DNA from: Marinihelvus sp036351115
Lineage (GTDB): Bacteria; Pseudomonadota; Gammaproteobacteria; Xanthomonadales; SZUA-36
Assembly (NCBI GenBank): GCA_036351115.1
Contig: JAZBOL010000010.1
Coordinates: 20,491 to 84,490, forward strand
Direction: 5' to 3'
DNA length: 64,000 nucleotides
Shown: positions 33,722-42,286 of the stretch, in pieces
Position numbering within the stretch: position 1 is the first letter of the stretch
Layout of the letters: each line of letters opens with the position of its first letter
The notes under the pieces: generated by a model
What the model was told of the DNA's origin: nothing
What the model saw: the letters and a program-made list of their open reading frames with translations, nothing else
The model's database searches: none
Translations under genes and position numbers: made by a program

Positions 33722-34920
33722 GTCTCTCGGAACCGTGTCGATGGTCTCCGCCCCGCTGGCCGCGACCCGGTGGTGCCCTGGCTGCCGGGGTGCTCACCCT
33801 TGCACTGGCAGCCTGCAGCGACCCCGCAGCGGAAACCGGCAACGACTTCGCGGTGCTGGCCCAGGCGAACGACGCCTATACCCAGGCACGACCGGGCGAA
33901 GCGCTGGCCTTTCCCCGGGACCACGGGGCGCATCCCGATTACCGCATCGAGTGGTGGTACCTGACCGCGAACCTCGAAGACGACATGGGCCGCCCCTGGG
34001 GTCTGCAGTGGACCCTGTTTCGCACGGCGATGGTGCCACCGGGGGACACGGTGGTTGCTAACGGCGGGGTCGCCGCGACCGACGGCGCCGTGAATCCCTG
34101 GCAGAACGGGCAGGTGTACATGGCGCATTTCGCGGTTTCCGCTCCACGGGAGCATCGGGCCTTCCAGCGTTACGCCCGGGGGGGCGATCACGGTGGTCTG
34201 AGACAGGCCGGCGTCGATGCCAGCCCGTTTGCCGCCTGGCTGGACGACTGGCGCCTGGAAAGCCTCGGAGAAACCTGGGTGCCGCTTCGGGTCCGTGCAG
34301 CGCAGGGCAGCGTCGCCGTGGACCTGCGTCTCGACAGCGACCGGGAACTCGTACGCCAGGGCGAGGCGGGATTCTCCCAGAAGCACCCCGGGGGTGGCGG
34401 ATCCTGGTACTACAGCCACCCCTGGCTGCAGGCTGACGGGACCGTGACCTTCGATGGCGAGACCGTGGCCGTTCGCGGGCAGGCCTGGCTCGACCGGGAA
34501 TGGAGCAGCCAGTTTTTGCAGCCGGATCAACAGGGATGGGACTGGTTTGCCCTGCACCTGGACAACGGCGACAAGCTTATGGCTTTCCAGCTGCGGAGCG
34601 CGCAGGAAGGCGGGGCGGCCTCCTACGGACACGCCGTGCTGCTGACACCGGACGGGCGCCGGAAAACCGCGGCCCCCGGAGAGGTGTCGTTCAAACCGCT
34701 CCGCCGGGCCATGGTCGCGGGACGGGAGGTGCCCATGGCCTGGGCGCTCAGCTGGCCCGGCGCGGGGGTCGACCTTGAGGTGGAGGCGGGGCTGGATGAA
34801 CAGTGGATGGACGTGGATTTTCCGTACTGGGAAGGTCGCGTCGAGGTGCGTGAACCGGCTGGGCGGCGTGTGGGCGTCGGCTATCTCGAGATGACGGGCT
34901 ACGGCCCACCCGGATCTTAG
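33718..34920 (+). CDS. AttH/CrtC-like lipoprotein (lipocalin-like hydrolase family)
   Basis: ATG 33718 overlaps the permease stop (ATGA) and is preferred over ATG 33706. The 400-residue product has a lipobox (LTLALAAC) near residue 33. The two lipocalin-like halves characteristic of the AttH/carotenoid 1,2-hydratase (CrtC) family follow: DYRIEWWYLTANLE, WGLQWTLFR, SWYYSHPWLQADGTV, WLDREWSSQFLQPDQQGWDW. Proteins of this family often sit beside a FtsX-type ABC transporter, as here, suggesting an envelope partner that handles the transported hydrophobic molecule. No carotenoid genes are near. Confidence 0.88.
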   Translation: MSLSEPCRWSPPRWPRPGGALAAGVLTLALAACSDPAAETGNDFAVLAQANDAYTQARPGEALAFPRDHGAHPDYRIEWWYLTANLEDDMGRPWGLQWTLFRTAMVPPGDTVVANGGVAATDGAVNPWQNGQVYMAHFAVSAPREHRAFQRYARGGDHGGLRQAGVDASPFAAWLDDWRLESLGETWVPLRVRAAQGSVAVDLRLDSDRELVRQGEAGFSQKHPGGGGSWYYSHPWLQADGTVTFDGETVAVRGQAWLDREWSSQFLQPDQQGWDWFALHLDNGDKLMAFQLRSAQEGGAASYGHAVLLTPDGRRKTAAPGEVSFKPLRRAMVAGREVPMAWALSWPGAGVDLEVEAGLDEQWMDVDFPYWEGRVEVREPAGRRVGVGYLEMTGYGPPGS

Positions 34921-34950
34921 TGGGCGCCGCGAAAATTTTTTCCCAGCGCT

Positions 34951-34978
34951 GCATCCAAACGGCTGGCCGGGACGAAGT
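34951..34978 (+). promoter_or_regulatory. candidate ECF-sigma (SigK-like) promoter before the fasciclin gene
   Basis: GCATCCAAAC and ACGAAGTC are separated so that CATCC and CGAAG lie 16 bases apart, similar to the CATCC/CGAA-type promoters described for SigK-class ECF factors. It lies about 120 bases before the fasciclin start. Inference from pattern and context only. Confidence 0.35.
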
Positions 34979-35098
34979 CATGAACAAGCGGGCATGACGG
35001 CCCGCACCGAGCCAGACCCGGTCCCCAGGACCGGCGCTCGTCCCTGAAACCCATGACCCCGGCCATCGAAAGCGGGGTTGAAACCACTGGAGTCATCG

Positions 35099-35953
35099 AT
35101 GAAACGCTTCGCACCCCGAATCACCGGCACCGCCCAGCGCCTCTGGGTCCTGTCCCTGGTTTCCCTGGCCCTGCTCGGCGGCACCACCGCCCAGGCGGGA
35201 CATCACCAGGAACACGGCGCCTCCATGAACACCGCCGGGCAAACGGCCGGCAACATTGTCGAGACCGCGGCAGCCGCCGGGCAGTTCGAAACCCTGATCG
35301 CCGCGGCCAGGGCCGCCGGCCTGGCCGGTGCGCTGACCGGCGAGGGCCCCCTGACCGTCTTCGCACCCACGGACGAGGCCTTCGACGCGCTGCCCGCGGG
35401 CACGGTGGAAACCCTGCTGAAACCCGAGAACAGGGACCAGCTCGCGCGCATCCTCCAGTACCACGTGCTGTCCGGCCGTGTCGGCAGCGACCAGCTCGCC
35501 GATGGCGTCAGCGTCGACACGCTGGCCGGTGAGAAGGCCCGCATCACGGCGACGGAAGGCGGCTTCGCCATCGAGGGTGCGCGGATCACCGCCACGGACA
35601 TCGACGCGTCCAACGGCGTGGTGCACGTCATCGACCGGGTCATTTTGCCGCCGGAACGCGCGGCGAAAGTTTCGCGCGTGTCGCCCGACGAGCTCATCAG
35701 CATGGCCATCAACCAGGGTGCGCCGCAGTTCAACCACGGCAACCACGAGGCCACCCTGGCCCTGTACATGGTGACGGCCCAGGCGCTCATGAGCTTTGCC
35801 GGGCTGGAGCCGTCTCAGGAGCAGCGCCTGGCGCGGGGCATCATGAACGCCCGCGCTGCCGGTTCTCCCGGCCGCGGCGCCTGGGAACTGCGTTACGCCC
35901 TGGACGACGTGAGCGCCTCCCTCGGGGAGGAGCGCCGGGTCGCCAGCCGTTGA
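35099..35953 (+). CDS. secreted fasciclin (FAS1) domain protein
   Basis: ATG 35099 (MKRFAPRITG) gives 284 residues with a signal peptide ending TTAQAG. A His-rich start (GHHQEHG) is followed by a complete FAS1 domain (about residues 50-190): GQFETLIAAARAAGL, GPLTVFAPTDEAFDALPAGT, LQYHVLSGRV and GVVHVIDRVILPP. The C-terminal 90 residues have no known domain. FAS1 proteins mediate adhesion or protein contacts outside the cell. The following sigma/anti-sigma pair suggests it is an ECF-controlled gene, as MPT70/MPT83 are in mycobacteria. Confidence 0.93.
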   Translation: MKRFAPRITGTAQRLWVLSLVSLALLGGTTAQAGHHQEHGASMNTAGQTAGNIVETAAAAGQFETLIAAARAAGLAGALTGEGPLTVFAPTDEAFDALPAGTVETLLKPENRDQLARILQYHVLSGRVGSDQLADGVSVDTLAGEKARITATEGGFAIEGARITATDIDASNGVVHVIDRVILPPERAAKVSRVSPDELISMAINQGAPQFNHGNHEATLALYMVTAQALMSFAGLEPSQEQRLARGIMNARAAGSPGRGAWELRYALDDVSASLGEERRVASR

Positions 35954-35973
35954 AGCCTGCGCTTCCTGCGAAG

Positions 35974-36005
35974 CGAACCGGCGGCCCATGGGGGTCGCCG
36001 GTTCG
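35974..36005 (+). terminator. stem-loop between the fasciclin and sigma genes
   Basis: A perfect 10-bp stem (CGAACCGGCG/CGCCGGTTCG) with a 12-base loop lies in the 69 bases between the genes. The T-tract is poor, so it may attenuate rather than stop transcription, lowering sigma gene expression relative to the fasciclin gene. Confidence 0.5.
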
Positions 36006-36022
36006 GCGTTCATCGAAATAAC

Positions 36023-36586
36023 ATGACCGAATCACTCAGCCTGCTCCAGCGTATCGCCCGGGGGGACCGCGCGGCCGCCTCGGAATGCATCGCGACCTAC
36101 AGTGGCCTGGTGTGGTCCCTGGCGCGCCAACGTCTGAACAATGACGCGGACGCGGAGGAGGCGGTGCAGGAAATCTTCATGCAGCTCTGGTAACAGGCCG
36201 GACGCTTCAATCCGTCCCGGGGGGAAGAGGTGACCTTCGTGTCGCTCCTGGCCCGAAGGCGCCTGGTCGACCGGCTGCGCAAACAGGGCAGAAGACCGGA
36301 GACCACCTCGCTGGACCAGGCGGAGCCGCACCTGGGCGACGACGGGCAGGCCCTCCTCGAACGTTCAGCGGACGTGCGCCGGGTTCGGGCGGTCCTCGAA
36401 ACCCTGGAACCCAGACAACGAGAAATCATTCACCTTTCCTCCTGGCTGGGCCTGTCCCACGGGGCCATCGCCGAACGCACCGGCATGCCCCTGGGCACGG
36501 TGAAAAGCCACCTCCGCCGGGGGTTGATGAAAGTGCGCGAACAGCTGGGTGAGGCCCCGGCTGCCGCGGACGGGACAACACCATGA
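36023..36586 (+). pseudogene. ECF RNA polymerase sigma factor (SigK/RskA type) with an in-frame TAA
   Basis: From ATG 36023 the frame reads a normal sigma region 2 (LLQRIARGDRAA, NDADAEEAVQEIFMQLW), then TAA at 36191-36193 (codon 57). It continues in the same frame with QAGRFNPSRGEEVTFVSLLA, the linker, and region 4 (RQREIIHLSSWLGLSHGAIA, GMPLGTVKSHLRRGLMKVR) to TGA at 36586. One base change would restore about 187 residues. A GTG at 36230 could start a region-4-only fragment. The stop overlaps the anti-sigma start (ATGA), so the rest of the gene is well kept. It may be a recent nonsense mutation, a sequence error, or read-through. Confidence 0.9.
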
Positions 36587-37521
36587 AGAAAACGGACACC
36601 GAAACACTGCTCGACCTGATGATCACCCGTGCGCTCCACGGCCTGGACGACATGGAGCAGGACCAGCTGGATCAGGCCCTGCTGAGCGTCGATTCCGACC
36701 AGGTGGAGCACCTCGAGCGTGAGCTCGAAGCCGCCCTGGCGCTTGCCGGCAGCGCCAGCGCACTGGAGCGCTCCGAGCGGCATCGCGAACGGTTCGACGC
36801 AGTCGGCGCGTCACCGTCCGCTGCACTCATCGAGGCCCTGGAAGCCGATGCGGATCGGTTCTTTGGCGCCACCCGCGCGACTTCCGAGGATCGCGCTACC
36901 GGCTCGTCCACCGCCGGTGGGGGTTCCTCTGCCGCGGCTTCCCTGGGCGGGGGGCGCGCCCTGGCCAGGGACCCGGCGCGTAGCGGCCGCAGCCTGGACG
37001 CAACGCCGGCAGTAACGGCACGCTCCGCGCCGGGCGCCTTCGCCTGGACAGGCTGGGCGGTGGCGGCGCTCCTGCTCGTGACCGTCTGGGTGGGGCGTCC
37101 CGGCACCTTCCCGGAGTCGGGCCCGGCGCCCGGCGTGGTCGAGGCGCGGACAGCGCTCCTGGGGCTGGACGGGACGGTGCAGACGCCCTGGGGTGATTCG
37201 TCCTGGGCGGAGTTCGCGGAGGTGCAGGGTGACGTCGTGTGGAACGACGAACGGCAAGAGGGCTACCTGCGCCTCACCAACATGCCCGCGAACGATCCGA
37301 CGCAGGCCCAGTATCAGCTGTGGATCGTGGATCCGGGCCGGGACGAAGAACCCGTGGACGGTGGTGTCTTCGACGTCCCGCCCGGACTGCGCGAGGTCCT
37401 CGTGCCCATTCGGGCCAAGCTGTCCGTGCGTTCCCCGGCCGCGTTCGCGATCACCCGGGAGCAACCCGGGGGCGTGGTGGTTTCCGAGGGGCCGTTGCTC
37501 ATGGTGGCGAGCCGTGGATGA
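36583..37521 (+). CDS. anti-sigma factor, RskA family
   Basis: This 312-residue inner-membrane protein has an N-terminal cytoplasmic anti-sigma region (LDLMITRALHGLDDMEQDQL), a Ser/Ala/Gly-rich linker, one membrane helix near residues 150-168 (GWAVAALLLVTVWVG) and a periplasmic RskA-type C-terminal domain: YLRLTNMPANDPTQAQYQLW, then GGVFDVPPGLREVLVP. It should hold the sigma factor encoded just upstream until proteolysis releases it. The canonical zinc HxxxCxxC is absent. Confidence 0.9.
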   Translation: MKKTDTETLLDLMITRALHGLDDMEQDQLDQALLSVDSDQVEHLERELEAALALAGSASALERSERHRERFDAVGASPSAALIEALEADADRFFGATRATSEDRATGSSTAGGGSSAAASLGGGRALARDPARSGRSLDATPAVTARSAPGAFAWTGWAVAALLLVTVWVGRPGTFPESGPAPGVVEARTALLGLDGTVQTPWGDSSWAEFAEVQGDVVWNDERQEGYLRLTNMPANDPTQAQYQLWIVDPGRDEEPVDGGVFDVPPGLREVLVPIRAKLSVRSPAAFAITREQPGGVVVSEGPLLMVASRG

Positions 37522-37623
37522 AGTTTTTGCCTTTCCGACCGGGTTGACGGGGATTTCACCGCTCCGCCCGGAAGATGCGGCTCCGATCGTCAAGATTCTC
37601 AGCCCCAACCGGAGCCCGATCCC

Positions 37624-38163
37624 ATGAAAAGCCTCCTCGCCGTCCTGCTGCTGCTCGCCAGCGCCAACGTGTTCGCCTGTGACAGCACACTGCTCGACCA
37701 GGACTTCCGCAAGCTCGCCTCCGAAGACTCCGTGAACCTGTGCGAGGCCTATGAAGGCAAGGTGGTCCTGGTGGTCAACACGGCCTCCAAGTGCGGAAAC
37801 ACGCCGCAGTACGACGGCCTGGAACAGCTGTACAGTGAGTATGGCGAACGGGGCCTGGTGGTCACCGGCTTTCCCTCGAACGACTTCATGGGACAGGAGC
37901 CCGGCACGGAGGAGCAGATCGAGGAATTCTGCCGACTGACCTACGGCGTGCAGTTCCCCATGTTCGAAAAGACCACGGTGAAGGGGAAGGAAGCACACCC
38001 GTTCTTCGTTTCCCTGGCGGAAGCCTCCGGGACCTACCCGACCTGGAACTTCCACAAGTTCCTGATCGGCCGGGACGGCCAGCTGATCTCCGAGTTCAGC
38101 CCGCGCACCAAGCCTTACGACAAGGATGTGGTGGCAGCCATCGAGTCGGCGCTCGCCAACTGA
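37624..38163 (+). CDS. secreted glutathione peroxidase family protein
   Basis: This 179-residue protein has a signal peptide (MKSLLAVLLLLASANVFAC). VNTASKCGNTPQYDGLEQLY holds the peroxidatic Cys in place of Sec, FPSNDFMGQEPGT gives the conserved Gln, and PTWNFHKFLIG the Trp/Asn. Most bacterial enzymes of this class use thioredoxin-like donors. The Cys at the signal cleavage point could alternatively be lipid-modified. An envelope peroxide-removal role is likely. A strong terminator follows. Confidence 0.93.
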   Translation: MKSLLAVLLLLASANVFACDSTLLDQDFRKLASEDSVNLCEAYEGKVVLVVNTASKCGNTPQYDGLEQLYSEYGERGLVVTGFPSNDFMGQEPGTEEQIEEFCRLTYGVQFPMFEKTTVKGKEAHPFFVSLAEASGTYPTWNFHKFLIGRDGQLISEFSPRTKPYDKDVVAAIESALAN

Positions 38164-38200
38164 TCGCCACGTTCGCGAAGACCGGATACGAGTCCACGAC

Positions 38201-38226
38201 AAACGGGCGCCCCAGGGCGCCCGTTT
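38201..38226 (+). terminator. Rho-independent terminator after the glutathione peroxidase gene
   Basis: Perfect 11-bp stem AAACGGGCGCC/GGCGCCCGTTT with a CCAG loop, followed by GCGTTT. It lies in the 75 bases before nei. Confidence 0.8.
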
Positions 38227-38238
38227 GCGTTTAATTCC

Positions 38239-39060
38239 ATGCCTGAAGGCCCGGAAATCCGACTCGCCGCCGACCGCATCGCGAAGGTGCTGGAAGGCCA
38301 GGTGGTGGAGTCCGTGGAATTCGCCTTTCCCGAGCTGAAGCCCTTCGAGTCAAAACTCCAGGGGCAGGTGGTCCGGCGGGTCGACACCCGCGGCAAGGCC
38401 ATGCTGACCCGCTTTGAAAACGATCTGACGATCTACAGCCACAACCAGCTCTACGGCCGCTGGTACACGAGCCGTCGCGGTGAATTGCCGCGCACCAACC
38501 GCAGTCTCCGGGTCGCCCTGCACACCGCCGAGAGAAGCGCCTTGCTCTACAGTGCGTCCGACGTTGACGTGCTCGACGCGGAGGGCTTGTCCTCACACCC
38601 TTTTCTGAATCGGCTCGGCCCCGATTTGCTCGACCCGGACCTCGAAGCCGCCGAACTCGCCGAGCGGCTGCAGTCGAAGCCCTTCCGGGGACGAAGCCTG
38701 GCCAGCCTGTTGCTCGATCAATCCTTCCTGGCGGGACTCGGCAACTACCTGCGCTCGGAAATCCTGTTCTGCGCCGGTGTCGATCCCCTGCGGCGTCCCA
38801 GGGAGCTCGACGGTGATCGGTGTCTGAGCCTGGCCGAGGCCTCTCTGGCCCTGGGCTGGCGGTCCTATCGCACCCGGGGCGTGACCCTGGACAAAGCGCA
38901 GCGCGACAGGCTCGAGGAAAGCGGTCGGAAGGGCGCTCGCCGGAATCGGTTCTGGGTCTTTGCCCGCGCGGGTCAGCCGTGCTACCGCTGCGGTACGTCC
39001 ATCCTCAAGGAAGTTCGGGGCAGTCGTCGCATCTACCGATGCCCGGCCTGCCAGCAGTGA
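38239..39060 (+). CDS. nei: endonuclease VIII (Nei), DNA glycosylase/AP lyase
   Basis: This 273-residue protein begins MPEGPEIRLAADRI, with Pro2 as the nucleophile after Met removal and Glu3. GLGNYLRSEILF is the H2TH region, and CYRCG with CPAC is the C-terminal zinc finger (near residues 250-270). Nei removes oxidised pyrimidines and cleaves the backbone by beta,delta-elimination. Length and the PEGPEIR start distinguish it from MutM. Confidence 0.95.
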   Translation: MPEGPEIRLAADRIAKVLEGQVVESVEFAFPELKPFESKLQGQVVRRVDTRGKAMLTRFENDLTIYSHNQLYGRWYTSRRGELPRTNRSLRVALHTAERSALLYSASDVDVLDAEGLSSHPFLNRLGPDLLDPDLEAAELAERLQSKPFRGRSLASLLLDQSFLAGLGNYLRSEILFCAGVDPLRRPRELDGDRCLSLAEASLALGWRSYRTRGVTLDKAQRDRLEESGRKGARRNRFWVFARAGQPCYRCGTSILKEVRGSRRIYRCPACQQ

Positions 39061-39096
39061 CGGCGGCTTCGACATAGCCAAAGCCGCTGGTCATGA

Positions 39097-39110
39097 TATA
39101 AAAATACAAT
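39097..39110 (+). promoter_or_regulatory. A+T-rich promoter-like region before the lpd-like gene
   Basis: TATAAAAATACAAT offers two overlapping -10-like hexamers about 95 bases before the start at 39202, in an unusually A+T-rich pocket. A leader with possible secondary structure lies between. Confidence 0.45.
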
Positions 39111-39201
39111 CACAAAGCGAATGTCCATAGGGTAGGATGATTAAAAGAAGCGGGGCGTCCTGCGCCACGCGACATACCCACACATTCTCGGGAGATTTGC
39201 C

Positions 39202-40635
39202 ATGGAAATTCGGGACGTTGACGTCGCCATCATCGGAGCGGGCTCCGCCGGGCTGAACGCGCGCCGGGAGGTGGAAAAAGCGGGCCTCAAGCCCCTGATG
39301 ATTGAACGCGGGCCTTACGGCACCACCTGCGCCCGAGTGGGCTGCATGCCGTCCAAGCTGTTGATCGCTGCGGCCGATGCGGCGCACGAGGTCGCGGCGG
39401 CCGGCACCTTCGGCATCGACGTCGGTGCGTGGCGCGTCGACGACGAGGCGGTCATGAAGCGCGTCCGGACGGAACGGGACCGCTTCGCCGGCTTCGTCGT
39501 CGAGGACGTGGAGGCCCTGCCGGAGGAGCACCGCCTCAAGGGCTCGGCGCAATTCATTGGCCCCACGACGCTCAAGGTCGACGACCACACGGAAGTCCGC
39601 GCGAAGGCAGTCGTGATTGCGAGCGGAAGCAGTCCCGTGATTCCCCCGCCCTACGACGCGATCCGTGACCACGTGATGATCAACGACGACGTGTTCGAAC
39701 TCGACACCCTGCCGGAGAGCCTGGCCGTCGTCGGCACCGGCATCATCGGGCTCGAACTGGGCCAGGCCCTTCAGCGCCTCGGGGTCGAAACGACCTTTTT
39801 CAGCCCGTTTGAAGACCTCGGTCCCTTTACGGACCCCGAGATCAAGCGCATCACCCGGGAAATCCTGGACGAGGAACTGGATCTCGAACTGGCGTCCACG
39901 GTGCACTCGGCGGACAAGGTGGAGGACGGCATCCGCCTGGCGTGGACCGACGCGGCTGGCACCGAGCGTGAACGCGTTTTCGAACAAGTCCTCGTGGCGG
40001 CGGGACGACGTCCCAACCTTCGCGGTCTCGGATTGGAGAACACGGGCCTGGAACTCGACGAGCGCGGTGTTCCTGCCTGGGATCCGAGGACCACGCAGGC
40101 GGGCGATGCGCCGATTTTCATTGCCGGGGACGTGAGCGGCCACCGGCCCCTGCTTCACGAAGCCTCGGACGAAGGCCGCATCGCCGGCGCCAACGCGGCG
40201 CGCTACCCGGATCTGACGGCCCACGTCCGGCGGGTGCCCCTGGCGGTGGCGTTCACGGACCCGAACATGGCGATGGTCGGCCGCAGCTGGGATTCCCTGG
40301 ACCTTGCGCGCGTGGAAATTGGCGAGGTGTCCTTCGCCAACCAGGGCAGGGCGCGGGTGATGGGCAAGAACGCCGGTCTGCTCAGGCTCTACGGCGACAA
40401 GAGCTGCTGCACCCTGATCGGTGCGGAATACATCGGTCCGCGGGCGGAGCATGTCGCGCATTTGCTGGCCTGGTCGGTCCAGCAGGGCATGACCGTCACG
40501 CGCATGCTACAGATGCCTTTCTATCATCCGGTGATCGAGGAAGGCCTGCGTACGGGCCTTCGTGACCTGGCGGACAAGCTCCGCGTTACCGGCGAGTGTC
40601 GCGGGGAGGACCTCGCGATGGCGCCGGGCACCTGA
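39202..40635 (+). CDS. dihydrolipoyl dehydrogenase-like pyridine nucleotide-disulfide oxidoreductase
   Basis: This 477-residue flavoprotein follows GGGAGA. DVAIIGAGSAGLNA binds FAD, TCARVGCMPSK has the redox CxxxxC pair, VVGTGIIGLELGQALQRLGV binds NAD(P), and PIFIAGDVSGHRPLLHEASD is the second FAD motif. FYHPVIEEG supplies the catalytic His-Glu dyad. It differs from true E3 by the sequence around the disulfide (CARVGCMP vs CLNVGCIP), so it is an Lpd-like member that may use another thiol. No 2-oxoacid dehydrogenase genes are near. Confidence 0.9.
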   Translation: MEIRDVDVAIIGAGSAGLNARREVEKAGLKPLMIERGPYGTTCARVGCMPSKLLIAAADAAHEVAAAGTFGIDVGAWRVDDEAVMKRVRTERDRFAGFVVEDVEALPEEHRLKGSAQFIGPTTLKVDDHTEVRAKAVVIASGSSPVIPPPYDAIRDHVMINDDVFELDTLPESLAVVGTGIIGLELGQALQRLGVETTFFSPFEDLGPFTDPEIKRITREILDEELDLELASTVHSADKVEDGIRLAWTDAAGTERERVFEQVLVAAGRRPNLRGLGLENTGLELDERGVPAWDPRTTQAGDAPIFIAGDVSGHRPLLHEASDEGRIAGANAARYPDLTAHVRRVPLAVAFTDPNMAMVGRSWDSLDLARVEIGEVSFANQGRARVMGKNAGLLRLYGDKSCCTLIGAEYIGPRAEHVAHLLAWSVQQGMTVTRMLQMPFYHPVIEEGLRTGLRDLADKLRVTGECRGEDLAMAPGT

Positions 40636-40644
40636 GACGGCTTC

Positions 40645-41484
40645 ATGATCCGGTTTTACCGACAGACTCATCACGGAATCCGCAGGGCCGATGACCGATG
40701 CCCCGGATTGGTCCTTGCGCTGGCCCTCGTTCTCGGCGGCGTGCTCGCCGCGTGCGGCTCGGCGGAGACCACCGGTGCGGAGTCAACCGGTGCAGAGAAA
40801 GCCACCGTCGATGCGACGGAAGCGGTCGACGGGCCCTATCGCCAGGGACGCCGGACTCGCGACGGTATCGGCAAGTACTATTTCGACCGGGAGATTTCCC
40901 AGGTCATGGGGCACCTCGGGGCCGGGTGGCTCGAGCGGCCCGAACGTGAACGGGAGGAACGCACGGACCTGCTCATCGAGGCCCTGCCGCTCGAGCCGGA
41001 CGATGTCGTCGCCGACATTGGCGCCGGTACGGGCTACTTCAGCTTCCGCATGGCGCAGCGGGTGCCCGCAGGCCGCGTGCTTGCCGTGGATATCCAGCCG
41101 GAGATGCTCGACATCATCCAGGCGCGTGTCGATCGTGGCGACGGCAAGAACGTCTTTCCGGTTCAGGGCACCGTGATGGATCCGGGACTGCCGGAACGTA
41201 CCGTGGACCTCATCCTGCTCGTGGACGCGTACCACGAGTTTTCCCACCCGGCCGAGATGGGCGCGGCCATGGCCCGGTCCCTCGTCCCCGGTGGGCGGCT
41301 CGTGCTCATCGAATACCGTGCCGAGGACCCGTCGGTGCCGATCAAACCCTTGCACAAGATGAGCGAGGCCCAGGCTCGCCGGGAGATGCAGGCGGTGGGG
41401 CTGGAATGGGTCAGGACCGAGGACTTTCTGCCCCAGCAGCACTTCATGGTGTTTCAGCGACCGCTGGAAAGCACAGCGCCCTGA
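40645..41484 (+). CDS. lipoprotein with a class I SAM-dependent methyltransferase domain
   Basis: This 279-residue product starts at ATG 40645 with a lipobox (LVLGGVLAAC) near residue 32 and a Thr/Glu-rich linker. The rest is a class I methyltransferase fold: DVVADIGAGTGYFSFRMAQR (SAM motif I), VLAVDIQPEMLD, LILLVDAYHEFSHP and GGRLVLIEYRAEDPS. An exported methyltransferase is surprising as SAM is cytosolic. Similar signal-bearing proteins exist in several phyla with no known function. It is nine bases from the lpd-like gene and likely co-transcribed. Confidence 0.85.
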   Translation: MIRFYRQTHHGIRRADDRCPGLVLALALVLGGVLAACGSAETTGAESTGAEKATVDATEAVDGPYRQGRRTRDGIGKYYFDREISQVMGHLGAGWLERPEREREERTDLLIEALPLEPDDVVADIGAGTGYFSFRMAQRVPAGRVLAVDIQPEMLDIIQARVDRGDGKNVFPVQGTVMDPGLPERTVDLILLVDAYHEFSHPAEMGAAMARSLVPGGRLVLIEYRAEDPSVPIKPLHKMSEAQARREMQAVGLEWVRTEDFLPQQHFMVFQRPLESTAP

Positions 41485-41490
41485 ACGGGG

Positions 41491-41518
41491 CGGTCAGAGC
41501 CGGGCGGTCAGAGCCGGG
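41491..41518. repeat. 14-bp perfect tandem duplication at the PPTase stop
   Basis: CGGTCAGAGCCGGG occurs twice in direct succession. The PPTase stop codon lies in the second copy, and the duplication lies between two convergent genes. Confidence 0.85.
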
Positions 41519-42281
41519 CGGTCGCCTCGACCGGGATCGGCTCCAGGCCGGTGTGCTGCGGCCAGGACGGTGACAGCTCGATCTTCCCCGGGGTGCCGTC
41601 ATTCCAGTGCAGCGCCAGGGCCGCCGGCCCCGAGGCCTCCAGCCCCAGTACGCTCCAGCGCGTCGGGTGGGATTCCAGCACGTCGAAATCCGCCAGCAGG
41701 CCGCCGGCTTCGTCGGGCTGCAGGCGCAGTGCCGGGAAGGGCAGCCCCAGGCCTTCGCCGTGCGCCTTCGCGGCCGCTTCCTTGAGGGTCCAGAGGCGAT
41801 AGAAGGCATGCAGCGGCGCGTCCTGCGCTTCCATCCACGTGATCTCCTCGGGAGCGAGTACGGTCCGGGCCAGTTCGTGCAGGTCGTCCAGGGGCCGGGG
41901 CCATTCGACGTCGACGCCGACGCGCGCGCCGAGTGCAACTCCGCAGGCGATGCGGCCGGGCGTCGAGGAGAGGTTGAAGTCCAGGGGCAGGCCGAGGCGC
42001 CGCTCAGCCTGGTCGGCCCAGGGCCCGGTCAGTTCGGGGCGGTTGTTGTGGCCGGCTTCGATGCCGATCTCCGCCGGGGCGGCATCCAGCAGTTCGGCCA
42101 GGACGTGTCGCAACAACAGGCGTCCCAGCAGATAGCGACGGCGGCGACCCGCCACCCGGAACCGGTTGGCGGCTTCCTGCTCGGCGGCAGACAACAGCGG
42201 ACCCAGGGCGTTCGCATCGATCGGCATGTTTTCCGGGGCCCGCGCCACCCACAGGGACGCCCGGGGCGCCGGATCGCGCAC
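41508..42281 (-). CDS. 4'-phosphopantetheinyl transferase (Sfp/AcpT type)
   Basis: GTG 42281 lies five bases after the pbpG stop and gives 257 residues. FNLSSTPGRIACGVA, RVGVDVEWPRP (metal-binding Asp) and YRLWTLKEAAAKAHGEG (W-T-x-K-E-A) are the Sfp-family motifs, with Mg2+ and CoA binding residues. It transfers the phosphopantetheine arm to carrier proteins. No PKS/NRPS genes are in view, so the target may be the fatty-acid ACP or a distant cluster. Confidence 0.88.
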   Translation of the reverse strand: MRDPAPRASLWVARAPENMPIDANALGPLLSAAEQEAANRFRVAGRRRRYLLGRLLLRHVLAELLDAAPAEIGIEAGHNNRPELTGPWADQAERRLGLPLDFNLSSTPGRIACGVALGARVGVDVEWPRPLDDLHELARTVLAPEEITWMEAQDAPLHAFYRLWTLKEAAAKAHGEGLGLPFPALRLQPDEAGGLLADFDVLESHPTRWSVLGLEASGPAALALHWNDGTPGKIELSPSWPQHTGLEPIPVEATARL

Positions 42282-42286
42282 CTTGC

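Noticed and set aside
35954..36200. Frameshift in the sigma gene
   Set aside because: The frame is the same before and after the interruption; only one stop codon is in the way, so it is a nonsense change rather than an indel.
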